DNA of 64,000 bases from Borrelia turcica IST7 (GTDB lineage: Bacteria; Spirochaetota; Spirochaetia; Borreliales; Borreliaceae). Where the stretch lies: NCBI RefSeq assembly GCF_003606285.1, contig NZ_CP028885.1:1-64000 (forward strand), written 5' to 3'. The notes beneath the pieces were generated by a model. It was given only the letters and a program-made list of their open reading frames with translations. It did no database searches and was not told the origin of the DNA. This document shows, piece after piece, positions 57,100-64,000 of this stretch (its first letter is position 1; each line of letters opens with the position of its first letter). A program made the translations under genes and the position numbers.

Positions 57100-58008
57100 A
57101 TGAAGTTGCATAGAGTATTGTTGATATTGCTAGTTATATTGATGAGTTGTAGCCAGCAAGCACCTAAAGAGAAAGCCGGAGAAAAGACGGGGATAACAAA
57201 AACAGGGAAGAATAAGATAAAGCAAAAAGGCGTTAAGAAGAATAAACTAGATAAAAAGACTGTAGAGGACGACGAAGATAACGAGAAGCCCGATGAAGAT
57301 AATGATGAGACCAATGAAGATAACGATGAGACCGATGAAGATAACAAGAAGACCAATAAAGATAATGATGAGACCGATGAAGATGAAGATGAGTATGAGG
57401 ACGAAATAACAGATGCTAAAGTACTGTCCTCTCCCTTAGGGAAGAAAGTAAAGTCATTAAGGGAAAAGCTTAAGAAAGCTAAGAAAGGTTTCGTTGCGAG
57501 TGGGCATTTTAAACAGTTTGCAGATAAATTCTACAAATATAACACAATGTATGCTGCTTTGGATAGAGTAGATTATGTATTTGCAAGTCTGGAATATGAT
57601 GTAGCTTATATAAAGCAGGTAGACGAAGTATTGAACAAAGTACTACATAATTATACACAAGACCCTAGTTGCAATTCTTTCGTGCTCGCGTTATATAGAA
57701 TAACAGAACTCAAATACAATGTTTTATACAAGCATTTATCAGGCGAAAACCTATCTAAGCTTATTAAAAGTAAAGATTCAGTAAAAATACGGGCGGTTAA
57801 TAAACTTTTAGATGATTTTATTAAGGCAAGGTCAAATTGCATAGGGCAGATTAGAGCACGAATTGCAGAAGCAGCGAAAAAGAACAGACGAGACTTAATG
57901 GAAATTGAGTTAGATAAGATAGCAGATGAAAAAGACCCAGAGTTTAAGAAATCATATGATAGCCTTTTTGAAATGGAGAAAGAAATAGGACAATTGATAA
58001 ATAGTTAG
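57100..58008 (+). CDS. PF54-like lipoprotein with acidic NEDNDET repeats
   Basis: A 302-residue lipoprotein, ribosome site AAAAAGGAGG. Signal peptide MKLHRVLLILLVILMSC, then SQQAPKEKAG and KTGITKTGKN, shared with the array members downstream. Residues 50-100 are repeats like DEDNDETNEDNDETDEDN (six-residue units). The domain runs VFASLEYDVAYIKQVDEVL, LYRITELKYNVLYKHLSGEN, KLLDDFIKARSNCIGQIRAR and ends KEIGQLINS. Two Cys residues (SCNSF, SNCIG) may pair. It is the most divergent member at the left edge of the array. Confidence 0.78.
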   Translation: MKLHRVLLILLVILMSCSQQAPKEKAGEKTGITKTGKNKIKQKGVKKNKLDKKTVEDDEDNEKPDEDNDETNEDNDETDEDNKKTNKDNDETDEDEDEYEDEITDAKVLSSPLGKKVKSLREKLKKAKKGFVASGHFKQFADKFYKYNTMYAALDRVDYVFASLEYDVAYIKQVDEVLNKVLHNYTQDPSCNSFVLALYRITELKYNVLYKHLSGENLSKLIKSKDSVKIRAVNKLLDDFIKARSNCIGQIRARIAEAAKKNRRDLMEIELDKIADEKDPEFKKSYDSLFEMEKEIGQLINS

Positions 58009-58103
58009 AAAGGACTAGTAGGGAAGACTACGTAGCACAAGTAGGTTTAGTATAAATTTAGTTAATGTTGATTAAAAATGTTAGTAAGAAAAAGGAGAAT
58101 GAT

Positions 58104-59045
58104 ATGAAAATATATAGAGTATTGTTGATATTGCTAGTTATATTGATGGGTTGTAGCCAGCAAGCACCTAAAGAGAAAGCAGGAGAAAAGACGGGGATAA
58201 CAAAAACAGGGAAGAAGAGAAAGCAAAAGGGCATTAAGAAGAATAAACTAGATGAAAAGCCAGTAGATGATGAGACAAGTGATAATAATAGTGGAGAGGA
58301 AGAGGAGATAAGTGATAATGATACTGGTGAGGAAGCTAATTCGGGCGATGGCGAGGAAGAGACACTTTACTCTACTTTAGAGAAAAAGGTCAAGGAATTA
58401 AGGGAGAAACTAGAGAGAGCTAAGAATAAATTTAAAGAGGAAGAGCGTCCATTTCCTAACGAAGAAGAACGTAGTCGTTTATTCCCTAACGTTCAAGAGT
58501 CTAAAAGGGCTTTAAGAGCATATATTGAGAAGGAGTATTCATTTTTTAACATTGTAAAATTGATGAAGTCTCAAAACAGTCATAAGTACCCAGATGAGGT
58601 GGATGACATTTATGCAGGCCTAGAATATGACGCTGGTCTTCTTACAGAGGTAGATAAAATGATTCCTAAATTAAACCATAAGGGTCAATCTAGTGAACCA
58701 TTCTCGTTTTATCACCACTTCTTATTTGTAGTAGGTGAAGTTGGAGAATTTAACCGAGAAGTTTTATATGAGTATTTAAGTGATGCAAAACTGGCTAAGC
58801 TTAAGAGTGGTAGTGAAGCGGATATTGTAAAGGCCAATGAACTTTTAGATGAGTTTATGAAGAAAAAGGCATATTTATTAGAGTTGATTAAAGCACAAAT
58901 TAAAGCAGTAGAAAACAAGAAAAAAAGAGACGATTTCTATATGAAGTTTATAAATCCTAGAGTAGACGAAATTACAGATGCATATGATAAATTGCGAAAG
59001 AGTAGGAAAAATATTGAAGAATTTTGTTCGAAGTTGAATAATTAG
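58104..59045 (+). CDS. PF54-like lipoprotein, right array copy 1
   Basis: Start at ATG 58104, nine bases after AAAGGAG; the frame is open 13 codons earlier (MLIKNVSKKKEND), but that stretch contains the ribosome site. The 313-residue product has signal peptide ILLVILMGC, then SQQAPKEKAG. An acidic DNNSGEE/DNDTGEE repeat segment follows. The PF54 domain has IYAGLEYDAGLLTEVDKMI, VGEFNREVLYEYLSDAKLAK, ANELLDEFMKKKAYLLELIK and ends FCSKLNN. First of six near-identical genes. Confidence 0.82.
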   Translation: MKIYRVLLILLVILMGCSQQAPKEKAGEKTGITKTGKKRKQKGIKKNKLDEKPVDDETSDNNSGEEEEISDNDTGEEANSGDGEEETLYSTLEKKVKELREKLERAKNKFKEEERPFPNEEERSRLFPNVQESKRALRAYIEKEYSFFNIVKLMKSQNSHKYPDEVDDIYAGLEYDAGLLTEVDKMIPKLNHKGQSSEPFSFYHHFLFVVGEVGEFNREVLYEYLSDAKLAKLKSGSEADIVKANELLDEFMKKKAYLLELIKAQIKAVENKKKRDDFYMKFINPRVDEITDAYDKLRKSRKNIEEFCSKLNN

Positions 59046-59274
59046 CTGGAGCTTTTTTAAAAGCTCAGATTGACTAGACTTACATTTAATAACAATAGGG
59101 CATGGTGGTTTATTGTTAAGCTTATATAGACGTTAATTATTCATATGAAAAGCAAAGTAGGAAGATGTAGAGCAGAAACATGGAGGAGTAGGAAGTACTA
59201 CGTAGCACAGAGTAGGTTTAGTGTAAGTTTAGTTAATGTTGATTAAAAATGTTAGTAATAAAAAGGAGAATGAT

Positions 59275-60321
59275 ATGAGGTTATATAGAGTATTGTTGAT
59301 ATTGTTAGTTATATTGATGGGTTGTAGCCAGCAAGCATCTAAAGAGAAAGCCGGGAAAAAGACGGGTACAACAAAAACAGGGAATAAGAGAAAGCAAAAA
59401 GGCATTAAGCAGAATAAACTAGATGAAAAGCCAGTAGATGATGAGACAAGTGATAATAATACTGGTGTTGCAGGAGAGATAAAAGATAATAATACTGGTG
59501 AGGAAGGTAATTCAGGCGACGGTGGAGGAAAGGCAGATGAGACAAAAGATAATACTACTGGTGAGGAAGCTAATTTGGGTGACGGCGGGGAAGCTACACT
59601 TTACGCTACGTTAGAGAAAAAGGTCAAGGAATTAAGGGAGGAACATGAGAGAGCTAAGAATAAATTTAAAGAGGCAGGGCATCCATTTCCTAACAAAGAA
59701 GAGCGTAGTCGTTTATTTCCTAACAGTCAAGAGTCTAAAAGGGCTGAAAGAGCATTTATGGCGAAGCAGTATTCATTTTTTAACATTGTAAACTTGATGA
59801 GGTCTCAAGGCAGTTATAAGTACCCAGATATAAGGTCTCAAGGCAATCATAGGTACCCAGATAGGATGGATGACTTTTATGCAGGCCTAGAATATGACGC
59901 TGGTTTTCTTACAGAGTTAGATAAAATAATTCCTAAATTAAACCATGAGGAATTAAACTATGGGAGTAGTGAAGCATCCTCGTTTTATCACCACTTCTTA
60001 AATAGAATAGGTGAAGTTGGAGAATATAACCGCAAAGTTTTATATGAGTATTTAAGTGATGAAAAACTGGCTAAGCTTAAGAGAGGTAATGATGCGGATA
60101 TTGAAAAGGCCAATGAACTTTTAGATGAGTTTATGAAGAAAAAGGCAGATTTATTAGGGTTGATTAAAACACAAATCAAAGAAGTAGAAAACTATAAAAA
60201 AAGAAACGATTTCTATATTAAGGTTATAGAGGCTAGACGAGACGAAATTGTAGATGCATATCATGACTGGGAAAAGAGTAGGAGAAATATTAAAGAATTT
60301 TGTTCGAAGTTGAATATTTAG
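59275..60321 (+). CDS. PF54-like lipoprotein, right array copy 2
   Basis: Start at ATG 59275 after AAAGGAG (348 residues). Signal peptide MRLYRVLLILLVILMGC, then SQQASKEKAG. It has three TGEE/TGVA acidic repeat units (DNNTGVAGEIKDNNTGEEG, then KDNTTGEEANLGD). A local duplication, MRSQGSYKYPDIRSQGNHRY, extends the domain by 12 residues. The domain has FYAGLEYDAGFLTELDKII, VGEYNRKVLYEYLSDEKLAK, ANELLDEFMKKKADLLGLIK. The intergenic DNA on both sides (a block with GTAGCACAGAGTAGGTTTAG) is repeated. Confidence 0.82.
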   Translation: MRLYRVLLILLVILMGCSQQASKEKAGKKTGTTKTGNKRKQKGIKQNKLDEKPVDDETSDNNTGVAGEIKDNNTGEEGNSGDGGGKADETKDNTTGEEANLGDGGEATLYATLEKKVKELREEHERAKNKFKEAGHPFPNKEERSRLFPNSQESKRAERAFMAKQYSFFNIVNLMRSQGSYKYPDIRSQGNHRYPDRMDDFYAGLEYDAGFLTELDKIIPKLNHEELNYGSSEASSFYHHFLNRIGEVGEYNRKVLYEYLSDEKLAKLKRGNDADIEKANELLDEFMKKKADLLGLIKTQIKEVENYKKRNDFYIKVIEARRDEIVDAYHDWEKSRRNIKEFCSKLNI

Positions 60322-60541
60322 TTGGTGCTTTTTTAAAAGCTCATATTGACTAGACTTACATAAAATTCTTAGGGATTTATTGTTGAGCTTATATAGATGT
60401 TAATTATTCATATGAAAAGCAAAGCAGGAAGATGTAGAACAGAAACATAGTAGGACTAGGAAGACTTCGTAGCACAGAGTAGGTTTAGTATAAATTTAGT
60501 TAATGTTGATTAAAAATGTTAGTAATAAAAAGGAGAATGAT

Positions 60542-61486
60542 ATGAGGTTGTATGGAGTATTGCTGGTATTGCTAGTTATATTGATGGGTTGTAGCCAGCA
60601 AACATCTAAAGAGAAAACAGGAGAAAAGACGGGTACAACAAAAACAGGGAATAAGAGAAAGCAAAAAGGCGTTAATCAGAAGAAACTAGATGAAAAGCCA
60701 GTAGATGATGAGATAAATGATAATGATGATGGTGAGGAAGGCGATATAAAAGATAATACTACTGGTGAGGAAGGTAATTCGGGCGACGGTGGAGGAAAGG
60801 CACGCTACGCTGTGCTAGAGAAAAAGGTCAAGGAATTAAGGGAGAAACATGAGAGAGCTAAGAATAAATTCAAAGAGGCAGGGCATCCATTTCCTAACGA
60901 AGAAGAGCGTAGTCGTTTATTCCCTGACAGTCAACCTAATATTCATGGGTATAGTAGGGCTACAAGAGCATTTCTTGCGAAACAGTATTCATTTTTTAAC
61001 ATTGTAAAATTGATGAGGCAACAAGACAGTGATAGGTACCCAGATTTTATGGACGACATTTATGCAGGCCTAGAATATGACGCTAGTCTTCTTGCAGAGG
61101 TAGATAAAATAATTACTAAATTAAACCATGAGGGTCAATCTAGTGAACCAAAATGGTTTTATCTCTTATTCTTAAATAGAATATGTGAAGTTGGAGAATA
61201 TAACCGCAAAGTTTTATATGAATATTTAAGCGATGCAACACTTGCTAAGCTTAAGAGTGGTAATGAAGCGGATATTGAAAAGGCCAATAAACTTTTAGGT
61301 GAGTTTATGAAGAAAAAGGCAGATTTATTAGGGTTGATTAAAACACAAATCAAAGCAGTAGAAAACAAGGAAAAAAGAAGCGATTTCTTTATGAATTTGA
61401 TAAGGCCTAGACTAGAAGCAATGAGAGATGTATATGATGACTTGGAAGAGAGTAGTGAAAATATAAAGAATTTTGTTCGAAGTTGA
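60542..61486 (+). CDS. PF54-like lipoprotein, right array copy 3
   Basis: Start at ATG 60542 after AAAGGAG (314 residues). Signal peptide MRLYGVLLVLLVILMGC, then SQQTSKEKTG. The repeat segment has two units (NDNDDGEEGDIKDNTTGEEG). The variable stretch PDSQPNIHGYSRATRAFLAK differs from other copies. The domain has IYAGLEYDASLLAEVDKII, VGEYNRKVLYEYLSDATLAK and ends ENIKNFVRS. The end differs because a change just before the stop shifts the last residues (FVRS instead of FCSKLN), a small frameshift. Confidence 0.82.
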   Translation: MRLYGVLLVLLVILMGCSQQTSKEKTGEKTGTTKTGNKRKQKGVNQKKLDEKPVDDEINDNDDGEEGDIKDNTTGEEGNSGDGGGKARYAVLEKKVKELREKHERAKNKFKEAGHPFPNEEERSRLFPDSQPNIHGYSRATRAFLAKQYSFFNIVKLMRQQDSDRYPDFMDDIYAGLEYDASLLAEVDKIITKLNHEGQSSEPKWFYLLFLNRICEVGEYNRKVLYEYLSDATLAKLKSGNEADIEKANKLLGEFMKKKADLLGLIKTQIKAVENKEKRSDFFMNLIRPRLEAMRDVYDDLEESSENIKNFVRS

Positions 61487-61634
61487 ATAAGTAGTAGGTG
61501 CTTATTCATATGAAAAGCAAAGTAGGCAGTAGAACAGAAACATAGAAGGAGTAGTGAAGACTTCGTAGCACAGAGTAGGTTTAGTATAAATTTAGGTGTT
61601 GATTATAAATGTTAGTAATAAAAAGGAGAATGAT

Positions 61635-62606
61635 ATGAAGATATATGGAGTATTGTTGATATTGCTAGTTATATTGATGGGTTGTAGCCAGCAAACATCT
61701 AATGAGGAACTAGATGAAAAGCCAGTAGAAGATAAGATAAAAGATAATAATACTGGTAAGGAAGGCGAGACAAAAGATAATAATGCTGGTAAGGAAGGTG
61801 AGATAAAAGATAATAATGCTGGTAAGGAAGGCGAGATAAAGGATAATAATACTGGTAAGGAAGGTGAGACAAAAGATAATGATGATGGTGAGGAAGATAA
61901 TTCGGGCGACGGAGTGGATGAGACATGTTACTCTACGTTAGAGAAAAAGGTCAATAAATTAAGGGGGAAACATGAGAGAGCTAAGAATAAATTCAAAGAG
62001 GCAGGGCATCCATTTCCTAACGAAGAAGAACTGAGTAATTTATTTCCTAACATTCAAGATCCTGAAGAAAGGACTAAAAAAATATTTCTTGAGAAACAGT
62101 ATTCATTTGCTAACATTGTAAAATTAATAAGTCAAGCAACAAGAAAGTTCCCAGGTAGGATGGATGACACTTATGCAGGGCTAGAATATGACGCTGGTCT
62201 TCTTACAGAGTTAGATAAAATAATTCCTAAATTAAACCATAAGGGTCAAATTAATGAACCATACGCGTTTTATGACTACTTCTTAAATAGAATAGGTGCA
62301 GCTGGAGAATTTAACCGTAAAGTTTTATATGAGTATTTAAATGATGCAACCCTGGCTAAGCTTAAGAGTGGTAGTGCTGAGGATATTGCAAAGGCCAATA
62401 AACTTTTAGATGAGTTTATGAAGAAAAAGGCAGATTTAGTAGGGTTATTTAAAGCACAAATCAAAGAAGTAGAAAAACAGAAACAAAGAAACGATTTCTA
62501 TATTAAGGTTATAGAGGCTAGACGAGAAGAAATTGTAGATGCATATCATGACTTGAAAAAGAGTAGTGAAAATATTAAAGAATTTTGTTTGGAGTTGAAT
62601 AAGTAG
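61635..62606 (+). CDS. PF54-like lipoprotein, right array copy 4 (five acidic repeats)
   Basis: Start at ATG 61635 after AAAGGAG (323 residues). The basic segment KTGTTKTGNKRKQKG present in the others is deleted, so SQQTSNEEL runs straight into DEKPVED. The acidic part has five copies of an 11-residue unit (IKDNNAGKEGE type), the highest number in the array. Domain: TYAGLEYDAGLLTELDKII, AGEFNRKVLYEYLNDATLAK, ANKLLDEFMKKKADLVGLFK, ending FCLELNK. Confidence 0.82.
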   Translation: MKIYGVLLILLVILMGCSQQTSNEELDEKPVEDKIKDNNTGKEGETKDNNAGKEGEIKDNNAGKEGEIKDNNTGKEGETKDNDDGEEDNSGDGVDETCYSTLEKKVNKLRGKHERAKNKFKEAGHPFPNEEELSNLFPNIQDPEERTKKIFLEKQYSFANIVKLISQATRKFPGRMDDTYAGLEYDAGLLTELDKIIPKLNHKGQINEPYAFYDYFLNRIGAAGEFNRKVLYEYLNDATLAKLKSGSAEDIAKANKLLDEFMKKKADLVGLFKAQIKEVEKQKQRNDFYIKVIEARREEIVDAYHDLKKSSENIKEFCLELNK

Positions 62607-62665
62607 GCTTAGTATAAATTTAGTTAATGTTGATTAAAAATGTTAGCTAGAAAAAGGAGAATGAT

Positions 62666-63610
62666 ATGAAGTTGTATAGAATATTGTTGATATTGCTAGT
62701 TATATTGATGAGTTGTAGCCAGCAATCATCTAAAGATAAAGACAAAGAAAAGCCGGGGGCAACAAAAACAGGGAATAAGAGAAAACAGAAAGGCATTAAG
62801 TATAATAAACTAGATGAAAAGTCAGTGGATGATGAGACAAGTGATAATAATGCTGGTAAGGAAGGCGAGATAAAAGATAATAATGCTGGTAAGGAAGATA
62901 ATTCGGGCGACATTAAGGAAGAGACACTTTACGCTATGTTAGAGAAAAAGGTCAAGGAATTAAGGGGGAAATATGAGAGAGCTAAGAATAAATTTAATGA
63001 GGAAGGGCATTCATTTCCTAACAAAGAAGAGCGTAGTAGTTTATTTCCTAACATTCAAGATCCTAAAGAAAGGACTGAAAAAGTGTTTCTTTCAGAGAAG
63101 TATTCATTTGTTAACATTGTAAAAATGATGAGGCAACAATTTTACAATGATTTCCCAGATTTGATGGATGACACTTATGCAGGCCTAGAATATGACACTG
63201 GTCTTCTTACAGAGGTAGATAAAATGATTACTAAATTAAACCATGAGAATCAAGGGGGTGACCCATACTGGTTTTATAACTACTTCTTAAATAGAATAGG
63301 TGCAGTTGGAGAATTTAACCGAAGAGTTTTATATGGGTATTTAAGTGATGCAACTCTGGCTAAGCTTAAGAGTGGTAATGATGCGGATATTGAAAAAGCC
63401 AATAAACTTTTAGATAAGTTTATGAAGAAAAAGGCAGATTTAGTAGAGTTGATTAAATCACAAATCAAAGCAGTAGAAAACAAGGAAAAAAGAAGCGATT
63501 TCTATGTGAAGTTTATGAAGCCTAGACAAACAGAAATGGAATATGTATATGAAGAATTGAAAGAGAGTAGGAAAAATATTGAAGAATTTTGTTTGAGGTT
63601 GAATAAGTAG
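62666..63610 (+). CDS. PF54-like lipoprotein, right array copy 5
   Basis: ATG 62666 after AAAGGAG; here the upstream in-frame leader is closed by TAG, which supports the later starts chosen for the sister genes. 314 residues. Signal peptide MKLYRILLILLVILMSC, then SQQSSKDKDK. Two acidic units (DNNAGKEGEIKDNNAGKED). Domain: TYAGLEYDTGLLTEVDKMI, VGEFNRRVLYGYLSDATLAK, ANKLLDKFMKKKADLVELIK, ending FCLRLNK. Confidence 0.82.
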   Translation: MKLYRILLILLVILMSCSQQSSKDKDKEKPGATKTGNKRKQKGIKYNKLDEKSVDDETSDNNAGKEGEIKDNNAGKEDNSGDIKEETLYAMLEKKVKELRGKYERAKNKFNEEGHSFPNKEERSSLFPNIQDPKERTEKVFLSEKYSFVNIVKMMRQQFYNDFPDLMDDTYAGLEYDTGLLTEVDKMITKLNHENQGGDPYWFYNYFLNRIGAVGEFNRRVLYGYLSDATLAKLKSGNDADIEKANKLLDKFMKKKADLVELIKSQIKAVENKEKRSDFYVKFMKPRQTEMEYVYEELKESRKNIEEFCLRLNK

Positions 63611-63666
63611 GTTTAGTATAAATTTAGATGTTGATTATGAATGTTAGTAAGAAAAAGGAGAATGGT

Positions 63667-64000
63667 ATGAAGTTATATAGAGTATTGTTGATACTGCTAG
63701 TTATATTGATGAGTTGTAGCCAGCAATCATCTAAAGATAAAGACGAAGAAAAGCCGGAGACAACAAAACCAGGGAAGAAGAGAAAGCAAAAAGGCATTAA
63801 GCAGAATAAACTAGATGAAAAGTCAGTAGAAGAGGAGACAAAAGATAATGATACTGGTAAGGAAGAAGATTTGGGCGACGTTGGGGGAGAGGCACGTTAC
63901 TCTGTGTTAGAGAAAAAGGTCAAGGAATTAAGGGAGAAACATGAGAGAGCTAAGAATAAATTAAAAGAGGCAGGGTATTCATTTCCTCGCGAAGAAGAGC
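63667..64000 (+). CDS. PF54-like lipoprotein, right array copy 6 (cut by window edge)
   Basis: A gene starting at ATG 63667 behind AAAGGAG and still open at base 64000. Signal peptide MKLYRVLLILLVILMSC, then SQQSSKDKDEEKPE. Basic segment, one acidic unit (DNDTGKEEDLGD), then the conserved KKVKELREKHERAKNKLKEA. The rest, including the YAGLEYD motif, lies beyond the window. The array therefore continues to the right. Confidence 0.8.
   Translation, partial: MKLYRVLLILLVILMSCSQQSSKDKDEEKPETTKPGKKRKQKGIKQNKLDEKSVEEETKDNDTGKEEDLGDVGGEARYSVLEKKVKELREKHERAKNKLKEAGYSFPREEE

Noticed and set aside
1..64000. tRNA or rRNA genes, insertion sequences
   Set aside because: No tRNA-like cloverleaf, rRNA segment, transposase or IS ends were noticed. 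The repeats present are gene duplications and palindromes.

Overview
The window is part of a linear plasmid of a Borrelia spirochete. The evidence is the very AT-rich sequence, a hairpin-telomere inverted repeat at bases 1-78 carrying the Borrelia TAGTATA box, a four-gene Borrelia plasmid maintenance locus (PF57/62, PF50/DUF226, PF32/ParA, PF49), a cp32-like (phiBB-1-like) prophage gene set, and dozens of small lipoproteins with spirochetal lipoboxes, including Mlp and PF54 (CspA/BBA64-type) relatives. A cp32-type prophage on a linear replicon suggests a relapsing-fever-group species rather than a Lyme species. That species-level statement is an inference; no 16S or chromosomal marker is present.

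Layout. 1-8 kb: telomere, decayed gene remnants, and several lipoprotein genes including a tandem pair (1705, 2793). 8.2-12.1 kb: the distal part of a phage late operon (gp25-like wedge, DUF276 baseplate J-like, DUF735, DUF685 fibre-like) and a lysis cassette (BlyA-like holin, BlyB-like, a small lipoprotein). 12.6-15.6 kb: plasmid replication/partition genes with a 25-bp palindrome between parA and PF49. 17.2-19.2 kb: probable small and large (PBSX-type) terminase subunits. 19.4-40.1 kb: an accessory island of almost only exported proteins: a decaying array of short GCNQG lipoproteins, two minus-strand lipoproteins, two copies of a two-gene cassette (27179/27809 and 35346/35898), three PF54-like lipoproteins and one remnant, two P35/P37-like lipoproteins, and six tandem mlp genes. 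40.4-52.1 kb: the proximal part of the phage late operon (portal, DUF1357, DUF228, probable major capsid, connectors, DUF787 sheath, DUF1463 tube, DUF1473, tape-measure candidate, DUF792, DUF693, DUF777 spike). 52.2-54.4 kb: four minus-strand genes, two with Arg/Gly-rich tails. 54.8-64 kb: an expanding PF54 lipoprotein array that runs off the window edge.

How it fits together. The phage genes are all on the plus strand, but the late operon is split. The half that ends with the spike gene lies at 52.1 kb and the half that begins with the gp25-like gene lies at 8.2 kb, near the left telomere. This is what a circular cp32-like genome would look like if it had been opened inside its baseplate operon and capped with telomeres. 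About 21 kb of lipoprotein cargo also sits between terminase and portal. The plasmid therefore looks like a linear phage-plasmid carrying a large, recently duplicating stock of surface lipoproteins.

Family names come from recognition by eye of protein sequence and gene order. Nothing was searched against a database.
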